The notes under the pieces are model-generated. The model saw only the letters and a program-made list of their open reading frames with translations, ran no database searches and had not been told where the DNA came from. A stretch of DNA of 64,000 nt, from positions 1 through 64,000 of the forward strand of contig NZ_CANMUW010000011.1 of assembly GCF_947501225.1 (NCBI RefSeq). Direction: 5' to 3'. Source of the DNA: an uncultured Shewanella sp. (GTDB lineage Bacteria > Pseudomonadota > Gammaproteobacteria > Enterobacterales > Shewanellaceae). A program made the position numbers and the translations under genes. This document shows, one piece after another, positions 29,533 to 37,228 of this stretch (positions within the stretch are counted from its first letter, which is position 1; each line of letters starts with the position of its first letter).

Positions 29533-30219
29533 ATGGGCATACTAAACAAGATTTTAACTGCGTTTCGCGGCGGGGCTACAGAGGTAGGACAAACCATCGT
29601 CGATGCAAACTCTACGCGTATCTTCGAGCAGGAGATCCGTGATGCTGAGAAGCACCTGACTAAAGCCAAGCGCGAGCTTACAGACGTGATGGCGAAAGAG
29701 ATGCAAGCCAGTCGCGAAGTAGACCGTCTGAAACGATCTATCACCGAACATGAAGGTTATGCAACACAGGCACTTGAGAAAGATAACGAAGCCCTCGCTC
29801 TCGAGGTTGCCGAAAAGATCTCTCAACTGGATCAGGAGCTGGCAGAGCAACAGACGGCTAACGATAGCTTCACCGCTCACGCCACCCGCTTAAAAGAGCT
29901 GGTTCGTAAGACTGAGCGTCAGCTCACCGATTACCAGCGCCAACTGAGCATGGTCAAAACCACCGAGAGTGTTCAAAAGGCGACGGCAACGATCACCGAC
30001 TCTTTTGCCAGCAGCAACTCAAAGCTATTAAATGCTAAAGATTCGCTGGAGAGGATCAAGGCACGTCAACAGCAGTTCGATGATCGCTTACAGGCTTCTG
30101 AAGCACTTGCCGAAGAGAACAGCGATAAGTCACTGCATGCTAAACTTGCTGAAGCCGGCATAGGTGAGCAAAAATCCAATGCCAATGCCGTACTCGACCG
30201 CCTCAAAGCGCGCAAGTAA
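29533..30219 (+). CDS. PspA/IM30 family envelope-stress protein (YjfJ-like)
   Basis: 228 aa, almost entirely helical coiled coil with the PspA/IM30 pattern (N-terminal amphipathic helix MGILNKILTAFRGGATEVGQ, then EIRDAEKHLTKAKREL). Such ESCRT-III-like proteins bind and repair the inner membrane. AAGGAG precedes the ATG. It lies 61 bp after the DUF2170 gene, in the same unit. No PspF/PspBC genes are present; control is more likely through the palindromic operators at 28998 and 29032. Confidence 0.9.
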   Translation: MGILNKILTAFRGGATEVGQTIVDANSTRIFEQEIRDAEKHLTKAKRELTDVMAKEMQASREVDRLKRSITEHEGYATQALEKDNEALALEVAEKISQLDQELAEQQTANDSFTAHATRLKELVRKTERQLTDYQRQLSMVKTTESVQKATATITDSFASSNSKLLNAKDSLERIKARQQQFDDRLQASEALAEENSDKSLHAKLAEAGIGEQKSNANAVLDRLKARK

Positions 30220-30255
30220 CCGCCGACACATATCGATGTGAACCGCAATCGATCC

Positions 30256-30293
30256 ATAGCGCTTTTCTTATCACCCGGGAAGGCGCTATTTTC
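30256..30293 (+). terminator. Hairpin between the PspA-like and DUF2491 genes
   Basis: Stem ATAGCGC / GCGCTAT (7 bp, extendable with a bulge) around a 20-nt loop, followed by TTTTCG. It may lower read-through into the DUF2491 gene. Confidence 0.5.
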
Positions 30294-30360
30294 GTATAAT
30301 AAGCTGTAAAATACCCTCTGGTTCCCGCCGGAAAACATCACAGATTAACAGGAGTCGTTG

Positions 30361-31014
30361 ATGGGATTTTTAAAAGGCCTTTTCGGTAAAAAGGAGGCGC
30401 CGAAACGTCAACTTAATCACCCCTCTCACCTGATGCAGGGGGATATGCTCTCTCTAGATGACAGTTTTGCCCTGCCGCCTCAGCTACGGGGCCAGCAACT
30501 CAGGGTCGAATCCGTTAATACCTACGAGTATGAGCGCAGTCAAAAGAGTGAGTGGGTACTCAAGGGTCACGGCAATGACACGATCTTCCTGTCGTTAGAT
30601 GAAGATGATGAAACCTACCTTGCCTTCTCCATTAAAGTAAATCGTGGCCAAGTTGAACAAATTTTCGATCTGGAGGAGTTCAGCCTTATCTTCGAAGAGG
30701 ATGAGCAGGCACAGCTGACCCCTCAGGACTCTCCTATACTGCAGTCTGCTGCGCTCGAGCAGTGGCTCGGGAAGCAGTACCATCAGATTAATTTTGCCCA
30801 GTTCGGTTACTTCCATCGTGAAGACTACCGTGGCAAGAAACCACCACAGGACGCCGATGGTGCAACCGGAGAACCATTCGAGTCCTACCAGCTACTGGAC
30901 GACGAAGAGCGGTTTGCCATCGATGTTGAGGTCTATGAAGGCGGTGAAACCGATGTCATGTTAACCTTGTATCGCCCGTTATCAGATATCAGAGACTTCT
31001 GGCCGGGGAAATAG
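30361..31014 (+). CDS. DUF2491 protein (YjfK-like)
   Basis: 217 aa, soluble and acidic, DUF2491 family like E. coli YjfK. The N-terminus MGFLKGLFGKKEAPKRQ is amphipathic and basic and could touch the membrane. ATG 30361 is chosen over the adjacent in-frame TTG; AGGAG lies 7 nt upstream. Gene order yjfI-J-K is conserved with E. coli, which supports a joint function with the PspA-like protein. Confidence 0.87.
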   Translation: MGFLKGLFGKKEAPKRQLNHPSHLMQGDMLSLDDSFALPPQLRGQQLRVESVNTYEYERSQKSEWVLKGHGNDTIFLSLDEDDETYLAFSIKVNRGQVEQIFDLEEFSLIFEEDEQAQLTPQDSPILQSAALEQWLGKQYHQINFAQFGYFHREDYRGKKPPQDADGATGEPFESYQLLDDEERFAIDVEVYEGGETDVMLTLYRPLSDIRDFWPGK

Positions 31015-31020
31015 TAATAA

Positions 31021-31065
31021 GCTCGTAGCTCGTAGCTCGTAGCTCGTAGCTCGTAGCTCGTAGCT
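31021..31065. repeat. Heptamer tandem repeat GCTCGTA x 6
   Basis: Six perfect copies plus GCT, starting 7 bp after the DUF2491 stop codon. Perfect identity suggests recent or ongoing slippage. It separates the gene from the next one by 77 bp. Confidence 0.97.
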
Positions 31066-31091
31066 TAAAGATAATTTTAAGGTAATACCGA

Positions 31092-31421
31092 ATGACGAAG
31101 AAGAAAAGCCCACTACCGGAGCAATGGCAACAAAATCAGAAAGCGGCCAAGGCAACACAGGTCGCCTTCGATCTGGATGAAAAATTTCAGTACTCTATCC
31201 GTAAGGCGGCCTTAGATTCAGGATTCAGCCCTTCGGATCAAATTCGTACCATCCTGGGACTCTCGGTAACTAAACGCCCCAAACGTCCTCGCCTGACGGT
31301 TTCACTCAGCCCCGATGATTATGTGCAACTTGCCGAAAAATATGATCTGTCGCCGGAGCAGCAACTCGAAATAAAAAAACATGTACTGGACGATCTCATC
31401 CACTTTGTCGATAAAAGCTAG
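31092..31421 (+). CDS. Small basic protein of the yjf cluster, ribbon-helix-helix-like
   Basis: 109 aa, not assigned to a named family. The region VAFDLDEKFQYSIRKAALDSGFSPSDQIRTILGL has a strand followed by two helices, as in ribbon-helix-helix DNA-binding proteins; a second part (RPRLTVSLSPDDYVQLAEKYDL) repeats the idea. It could be the regulator that binds the shared palindromes, but this is speculation. AAGG lies before the ATG. Confidence 0.75.
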   Translation: MTKKKSPLPEQWQQNQKAAKATQVAFDLDEKFQYSIRKAALDSGFSPSDQIRTILGLSVTKRPKRPRLTVSLSPDDYVQLAEKYDLSPEQQLEIKKHVLDDLIHFVDKS

Positions 31422-31492
31422 TACACTCATGTAGATGCTTGCCATAACAAGGCGCAGGCAATCGATAATGTATAGTGATATTGGACGAGTTC

Positions 31493-32320
31493 ATGGCAGA
31501 TAAAAAACGTTGGTTACTTCACCCGGAGCAGGCCCCAACCCCCTTCCAGCTGGCAATGATGATGCTTTCACTACTATCTGTCATTGTGGTGCTTGTGCTC
31601 AGCTTTGCTCAACTCGACTCAGAGACCAACCGACTCCTGCTGTTTGTCGACTTCAGCATCTGCATGATCTTTCTCACCTACTTCTTCGTAAACCTGTTCA
31701 GAGCCGATAATAAAATCGATTACATCAAACATAACTGGATAGATTTTGTTGCCAGCATCCCAGCGATAGAGCCCCTTAGACTCGCAAGGCTGTTTCAGAT
31801 TTTACGGGTGATACGCCTTATCCGTATGACTCAGTCATTAATCATACCTATCATAAAACAGCGCAGACAAGCGACACTGGCCAGCCTGTTAGTTGCTATG
31901 GTCACCATCTTGACCTTCGCCTCGGTATTGATGCTGATCGTAGAAGCCGGTGTGCCAGAGGCAAACATACATACCGCCGAAGACGCCATCTGGTGGACCT
32001 TAGTCACTATCTCAACCGTAGGTTATGGCGACTACTACCCGGTGACAGCCGCAGGCCACGTTATCGGTGGCGTCGTGATTGTTTGCGGAGTCAGCTTTTT
32101 CGGAGTTATTTCCGGTTATATGGCCTCTCTGTTTATCGCGCCCGATGAATCTGAAAAGCTCGAAACCCAGAGTCAACAGATCCGTTGTGAACTCCATGAG
32201 GCCCTGGCCAGGATGGAAGCGAATCAAGGTGTATTGATGAAGCAGATTGAACAGCTGAACATGCAGCTGAAGGAGCAACAAGAGGGCCCCGAAGACAGTA
32301 GTGAAAACGGAAAGAGATAA
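31493..32320 (+). CDS. Voltage-gated-type potassium channel
   Basis: About 275 aa. It has a voltage-sensor-like domain (TM helices from ~20, including an S4-like basic helix RLARLFQILRVIRLIRM), a pore helix with the K+ filter TVGYGD near 176-181, and a C-terminal coiled coil (~225-270). ATG 31493 is chosen over a GTG six codons upstream. It is the last gene of the yjf cluster, which links membrane-stress proteins to K+ flux. A hairpin follows. Confidence 0.9.
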   Translation: MADKKRWLLHPEQAPTPFQLAMMMLSLLSVIVVLVLSFAQLDSETNRLLLFVDFSICMIFLTYFFVNLFRADNKIDYIKHNWIDFVASIPAIEPLRLARLFQILRVIRLIRMTQSLIIPIIKQRRQATLASLLVAMVTILTFASVLMLIVEAGVPEANIHTAEDAIWWTLVTISTVGYGDYYPVTAAGHVIGGVVIVCGVSFFGVISGYMASLFIAPDESEKLETQSQQIRCELHEALARMEANQGVLMKQIEQLNMQLKEQQEGPEDSSENGKR

Positions 32321-32322
32321 CA

Positions 32323-32353
32323 GAGGGCGTATCACCGATATCGGAACGCCCTC
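32323..32353. terminator. Hairpin between convergent channel and CYTH-CHAD genes
   Basis: Stem GAGGGCGT / ACGCCCTC with an inner palindrome CCGATATCGG in the loop. No T run, but its place between convergent genes fits a two-way transcription stop. Confidence 0.55.
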
Positions 32354-32380
32354 ACCTTAGCAGAATTGCCAGTAGCAGAA

Positions 32381-33883
32381 TTAACGCCAGTAAGGCTCGT
32401 TCTTCAATGCCGAGCGTCTGGAATGCTCCATAGCAAAGAGCAGGCTCTGCTCCTTATTCACAAGCCAATCCGAAATATCTATGTTCTCAGACTCACTCAG
32501 CTCTGCCAGTTGCCGATATGCCGCCAGTGTCCTGATCCCCAGAACAAGATCTTGCCACGGTGCTCTGAACAGATCTCTGGCCTTAGTTGGATATAGTGCG
32601 CCATATGCGACACCGACGAAGATACTCTCATCCAGGGCACGTGCAAAAGATTGGTACTCCTGGCTGCTGAGATCTTCATCATCGGGCATAAGTTTAACAA
32701 TTTTCTGCCAGGAAGCCTCCTGCATCTTATCGGCAAAAGCCTGAAGCCCCAGTCCCTTATCCAGATGCCTCTTTCCAGCCTGAAACTCGAGCAGCAGCTC
32801 AACGAGCACCAGTTGAAGACCACCATAGCAGGTATCATCGAGCATCTTGCTGACCAGTTGCGGAATAGACAGACCACGCAGCTTCGCCAATGTTGCAGCC
32901 GTTAACTGCTTCTCCTGAGGTAGCTTAGTGATCAACAGGCTATTCTGATCGACAATTTCAACCAGGCTCAAACCCGTTTCGATAAAATCTAAATGCCGCT
33001 CGATACAATTAAACTTGTACGCCAGCTCGTCATTGAGCAGATTAAACTGCTCCAGCGTGCACCTTAGCAGGCGCACACAAGCCCGCAATCGATAACAGAG
33101 TTGAGGGGCCTGCTCATCATCTTTGACACCCGACTCGAGGATCATCGCCTCCAGCATCTGCCAGCGCTCCAGTCCCGTGCTAAGCAGGGCTATAAATGTC
33201 TGTTTCAGATCCTGCTCAGGCTCCAATGCAATAAACTCAAGTGCGTCCAGGCTGAGCGGGCTGGCTTGTGCTGCCAAACGGTACCCCCTCTGCGCCTTAC
33301 TCGCCTTACCCAAACGAACCGGGATCTGCTCGGAAACAATGCGTCCCAGCTTAATCAATGCCGAAGTTTCCCCCGCCATAAGCTCAAACTCGAGCTCACA
33401 GATAGGCTCAGATACCGTCTCCCCCTCTCTGTTAACACTGATATTCCCCACATCCAGGGCAAGCTCGACCAGGCTATCGTCGACATAGATATGCCATGTT
33501 TGCCTGTTAAAATTGGTATTAAACAAACGGGTCAAATCATTTTGCAGTGCTGAAATATTAGACAGCTCAGGCCAGATTTTTTCAGGAAATTTTATAAGCT
33601 CAGGTCTGTCTTGTTCGATGGCGACATTGAATTCCGGCCGTGAATGTATGCCACCTATCACGCTGCCCGCCGTCTTAATCGTCTGCTCCCTTGCGCCGTC
33701 ACAGTTTCGAACCCTCAACCCCATATCCCACTTTCGTAGCTGCAGATCGGGAGTATCGAAATAGCTATTGATGAGTTTCTTTACCCCTTTTGATTCAGAA
33801 TGAGGTAAACTGTTTAGCAAGTGAACCAAGGCTTCTTGTTGTTCTAATTGAAAAAATAATTTTAGTTCTATCTCGGCATCCAT
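32381..33883 (-). CDS. CYTH-CHAD domain protein (YgiF-like triphosphatase)
   Basis: About 500 aa. The N-terminal CYTH domain opens with the signature DAEIELKLFF, the triphosphate-binding tunnel motif (E. coli YgiF: EIELKF), followed by Arg/Lys-rich strands to ~residue 200. A helical CHAD domain (~245-490) may bind polyphosphate. E. coli YgiF hydrolyses inorganic triphosphate. The start is taken at 33883 so the protein begins MDAEIELK; an in-frame ATG at 33934 has AGGAG touching it, which is too close to work well. The phosphate transporter next door fits the theme. Confidence 0.87.
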   Translation of the reverse strand: MDAEIELKLFFQLEQQEALVHLLNSLPHSESKGVKKLINSYFDTPDLQLRKWDMGLRVRNCDGAREQTIKTAGSVIGGIHSRPEFNVAIEQDRPELIKFPEKIWPELSNISALQNDLTRLFNTNFNRQTWHIYVDDSLVELALDVGNISVNREGETVSEPICELEFELMAGETSALIKLGRIVSEQIPVRLGKASKAQRGYRLAAQASPLSLDALEFIALEPEQDLKQTFIALLSTGLERWQMLEAMILESGVKDDEQAPQLCYRLRACVRLLRCTLEQFNLLNDELAYKFNCIERHLDFIETGLSLVEIVDQNSLLITKLPQEKQLTAATLAKLRGLSIPQLVSKMLDDTCYGGLQLVLVELLLEFQAGKRHLDKGLGLQAFADKMQEASWQKIVKLMPDDEDLSSQEYQSFARALDESIFVGVAYGALYPTKARDLFRAPWQDLVLGIRTLAAYRQLAELSESENIDISDWLVNKEQSLLFAMEHSRRSALKNEPYWR

Positions 33884-34103
33884 TAGCCAGCTGCTCGCTC
33901 TTTGGTCATTGTTAGGAGAGAGGTTAGCCTTCATCTCCTAATGGTTGTCATTAAAGTTTAATTAAATTTTAATCAAAATATCATCTATCGTGCCGGGTGT
34001 AATATTACTGTCACAAACTCACCGTAGGATGCGGTTTGCAGTTAAGATATAACTCGTTAGAATAAAAACTGTCAGTTTTAATGTAAAAACACAGTTTCAA
34101 TAC

Positions 34104-34136
34104 GCGGACGCTTGGGTTAACATGCGCCCGCTTTTT
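34104..34136 (+). terminator. Attenuator-like hairpin in the leader of the phosphate-transport operon
   Basis: GCGGACGC / GCGCCCGC (one mismatch) around a 12-nt loop, followed directly by TTTTT. It ends 34 bp before the ATG of the Pit accessory gene, and no plus-strand gene lies upstream for 1.7 kb. It is therefore either leader attenuation or the end of a small RNA. Confidence 0.65.
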
Positions 34137-34170
34137 CCAACAGTGGAATAACCTAAATAGGTACACGGCA

Positions 34171-34851
34171 ATGCCAGTAAACTCTATTTTGGGCGTGTTT
34201 GCAAAATCGCCAATTAAGCCTCTACAAGAGCATATAGACAAAGTGCACGATTGTGCATCGATACTTATCCCGTTTTTTGAGGCTACAATAGCCGGAGATT
34301 GGGATAAAGCTGTTCAGCTACGTAAGCAGATAAGCTATGCGGAACGAGAAGCGGATTCACTAAAACGTGAAATACGTCTCACTCTTCCCGGCGGACTGTT
34401 TATGCCTGTCGAACGTACCGATCTTCTGGAGCTTCTAACCCAGCAAGATAAAATCGCTAACAAGGCAAAAGATATCTCTGGTCGAATCATCGGCCGCCAG
34501 CTTCTCGTTCCAGAAGCTATTCAAGACCCCTTCAACGCTTACTTGCAACGCTGCATTGATGCAGTATCCCAGGCTAAACAAGCTATCAACGAACTCGACG
34601 ACCTGTTAGAAACCGGTTTCCGTGGTCGTGAAGTCGATCTAGTTGCAAAAATGATCGTCGAACTCGATAAAATCGAGGAAGATACGGATGATCTTCAAAT
34701 CAAGATCCGTCGTCAGCTGTTCGCTATCGAAAACGATATGAACCCTATCGATGTGATGTTCCTCTATAAGATAATTGAGTGGGTTGGCGACTTGGCAGAT
34801 CTTGCCGAGCGAGTAGGCTCCCGCTTAGAGCTAATGCTAGCTCGCGTCTAA
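34171..34851 (+). CDS. Pit accessory protein, PhoU-like DUF47 family (TIGR00153)
   Basis: 226 aa, all-helical PhoU-like DUF47/TIGR00153 protein (MPVNSILGVFAKSPIKPLQEHIDKVHDC). These are encoded directly before pit and modulate phosphate uptake. The spacing to the transporter gene is 24 bp, so they form an operon. The leader carries an attenuator-like hairpin. Confidence 0.92.
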   Translation: MPVNSILGVFAKSPIKPLQEHIDKVHDCASILIPFFEATIAGDWDKAVQLRKQISYAEREADSLKREIRLTLPGGLFMPVERTDLLELLTQQDKIANKAKDISGRIIGRQLLVPEAIQDPFNAYLQRCIDAVSQAKQAINELDDLLETGFRGREVDLVAKMIVELDKIEEDTDDLQIKIRRQLFAIENDMNPIDVMFLYKIIEWVGDLADLAERVGSRLELMLARV

Positions 34852-34875
34852 AAACAAAGTTATCAAGGTAACAAC

Positions 34876-36144
34876 ATGGTTGATGTATTAGTCACCAACG
34901 GCCCTATGCTTATTGCTTTTGCGGCTGCTTTTGGTTTTTTAATGGCATGGGGTATTGGCGCCAATGATGTAGCCAATGCAATGGGAACCTCAGTAGGTTC
35001 AAATGCTATTACGATTAAACAAGCGATCATCATCGCGATGATTTTTGAATTTGCCGGAGCTTATCTGGCAGGTGGTGAAGTAACCAGCACAATCCGTAAA
35101 GGTATTATCGATTCAGCATATTTCGTTGATTCACCTGAGCTGCTCGTATACGGCATGATCTCGGCACTGCTCGCTGCTGGACTCTGGCTTATTGCCGCGT
35201 CCGCTCTGGGCTGGCCTGTGTCTACGACCCACTCTATTATCGGCGCTATCGTTGGTTTCGCAGCTGTTGGTGTTGGCACCGAAGCCGTTGAATGGAGCAA
35301 GGTTGCGGGTATTGTAGGCTCCTGGGTCGTCACACCTGCAATATCGGGCTTTATCGCCTTTACCATATTCCAGAGTGTACAGAAGCTTATCTTCGATACT
35401 GATAACCCTCTGGAAAATGCGAAGCGTTATGTACCTTTCTATATGGCACTGGCAGGCTTTGTTATGTCTCTGGTTACCATCAAGAAGGGCCTTAAACATA
35501 TCGGCCTGCACTTCAGCAGTGGTGAAGCCTATGCACTAGCCGTGGCTGTCGCTATCTTGGTTGGTATTGGTGGTATGGTTGCCATCAAACGTCTCAAGAT
35601 GAGCAAGAGCGCCGATCGTCAGACTCAGTTTGGTAACGTCGAAAAGGTCTTCGCGATCTTAATGGTTGTTACGGCTTGTTGTATGGCTTTCGCCCACGGT
35701 TCTAATGATGTTGCTAACGCGATTGGCCCACTGGCCGCCGTAGTATCAGTTGTTAACAGTGGTGGCGACATTGCCGGTAAGTCTCCGCTGGTGTGGTGGA
35801 TTCTGCCTCTTGGTGCCGTCGGTATCGTGATGGGTCTGGCCATATTCGGTAAGCGGGTAATGAAGACCATAGGTAAGAACATTACTCACCTGACTCCGAG
35901 TCGTGGCTTTGCGGCCGAGCTTGCTGCGGCCTCTACCGTAGTGATTGCATCGGGTACCGGTCTGCCGATCTCTACCACTCAAACCTTAGTGGGTGCGGTG
36001 TTGGGTGTAGGTATGGCTCGCGGTATCGCCGCTATCAACATCGGCGTAGTGAGAAACATCGTCGTATCCTGGGTGATCACGCTTCCTGCCGGTGCAGCGC
36101 TCTCAATCATGTTCTTCTTCATGATTAAAGGTATCTTTAACTAA
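34876..36144 (+). CDS. pit: PiT family inorganic phosphate transporter
   Basis: 422 aa with about 10-12 TM helices and the two PiT signature repeats, GANDVANAMGTSVGS near 28-42 and GSNDVANAIGPLAAV in the second half. Moves phosphate, probably as a metal-phosphate complex, with protons or sodium. AAGGTAACAAC precedes the ATG. Followed by a strong terminator. Confidence 0.95.
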   Translation: MVDVLVTNGPMLIAFAAAFGFLMAWGIGANDVANAMGTSVGSNAITIKQAIIIAMIFEFAGAYLAGGEVTSTIRKGIIDSAYFVDSPELLVYGMISALLAAGLWLIAASALGWPVSTTHSIIGAIVGFAAVGVGTEAVEWSKVAGIVGSWVVTPAISGFIAFTIFQSVQKLIFDTDNPLENAKRYVPFYMALAGFVMSLVTIKKGLKHIGLHFSSGEAYALAVAVAILVGIGGMVAIKRLKMSKSADRQTQFGNVEKVFAILMVVTACCMAFAHGSNDVANAIGPLAAVVSVVNSGGDIAGKSPLVWWILPLGAVGIVMGLAIFGKRVMKTIGKNITHLTPSRGFAAELAAASTVVIASGTGLPISTTQTLVGAVLGVGMARGIAAINIGVVRNIVVSWVITLPAGAALSIMFFFMIKGIFN

Positions 36145-36170
36145 GATACTCCAGGCTCAGTTCAGCTTAG

Positions 36171-36202
36171 AAAAAAGGGAAGCTAAATGGCTTCCCTTTT
36201 TT
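36171..36202 (+). terminator. Rho-independent terminator after pit
   Basis: GGGAAGC / GCTTCCC stem flanked by six A and six T, extending pairing to 13 bp; loop TAAATG. Confidence 0.93.
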
Positions 36203-36336
36203 GTATCGGAAATTTATTAATCATGCTTATGGCCAAAATGGCTATCACAACTCCCACTTAACTCTTGCATCAAACTCTTGCAAAAAGTCCGGCAAATCCC
36301 TAGCATGTGGCTATACTTCTTCGATGAGAATTCATA

Positions 36337-36912
36337 GTGTTAAGATTCTTTGCTTTAGTGGGATTGATGTTACTCTCTCCCAGCCTCTTGGCTGAAGGCC
36401 AGCCCCGTTATATCTCAGACAATGTATACCTCTATCTTCATGGCGGCCCCGGAACGCAATATCGCATTTTAGGTAGCATAGAGTCCGGTCAGGCGATCAC
36501 ACTGCTGGATGAAAAACAGGGAGATTACTCCAAGATCATCGATCATAAGGGTCGTACCGGCTGGGTTGAAACCAAGATGATCAGTGCCAACAAGAGTTTC
36601 CGTGAGCAGTTGCCGGAACTTCAGGCCGAGCTGGACAGAACCAAGGCCGAGCTGGCGCAGGTAATCGATGCCAGTGACAGCAGCCTCGAAGAGCTTCGCA
36701 CACTCAGAAGCCAACTCGCTCAAACCGAAAAGTCTCTCGAACTGGCCAGCACCGAGCGCGATGCAGCCACAAGCAAACTTACCAACATAGAGAAGAACGA
36801 GCGCTTCCGCATGTGGCAGGAGGGTGGCATGATAGCCGCAGCGGGCCTGATATTGGGAATCATCCTGGTTTACCTGCCAAAACCAAGACGTAAACAGAGG
36901 AATCGCTGGTAA
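36337..36912 (+). CDS. TIGR04211-type SH3-domain protein (YgiM-like)
   Basis: 191 aa. Signal peptide (1-19), bacterial SH3 domain (~22-90, VYLYLHGGPGTQYRILGSIESG), coiled coil (~95-155) and a C-terminal TM helix (MIAAAGLILGIILVYL) with a basic tail. The same layout occurs in E. coli YgiM. It starts at GTG 36337 behind GATGAGA. Topology suggests a periplasmic domain anchored in the inner membrane, perhaps near peptidoglycan. Confidence 0.88.
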   Translation: MLRFFALVGLMLLSPSLLAEGQPRYISDNVYLYLHGGPGTQYRILGSIESGQAITLLDEKQGDYSKIIDHKGRTGWVETKMISANKSFREQLPELQAELDRTKAELAQVIDASDSSLEELRTLRSQLAQTEKSLELASTERDAATSKLTNIEKNERFRMWQEGGMIAAAGLILGIILVYLPKPRRKQRNRW

Positions 36913-36954
36913 TAGCCATAGGTAACAACCATAGGTTCGAACAAGTTTACAGAG

Positions 36955-36986
36955 AAAAGCCAGCGAAATTTTCCCGCTGGCTTTTT
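36955..36986 (+). terminator. Rho-independent terminator after the YgiM-like gene
   Basis: AAAAGCCAGCG / CGCTGGCTTTT 11-bp stem, 9-nt loop, TTTTT tail. Confidence 0.93.
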
Positions 36987-37228
36987 CGTTATCGCCTCGC
37001 GGAAGTGACATCCGTTCACAAGCTCCGCCGACCAGATCAAGCTAACATCACATATAAACCGATAATGGTGTTCCCTATCACATTTTGAGAGTATAATTGC
37101 GCGCGAAGATGTCAGATTGTATACAAAAAATAACAAGCATCTTAATGCGCTTACCGAGGTGAGTTCTTCGGTAAGACTTTTCCTTCAAGCAAACTGTCCC
37201 TTAACCGGCCCAGATGGAAGCGATTACT

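Noticed and set aside
34010..34100. CTGTCA motifs before the Pit operon as possible Pho boxes
   Set aside because: The second half-site does not match the PhoB consensus at the required spacing.
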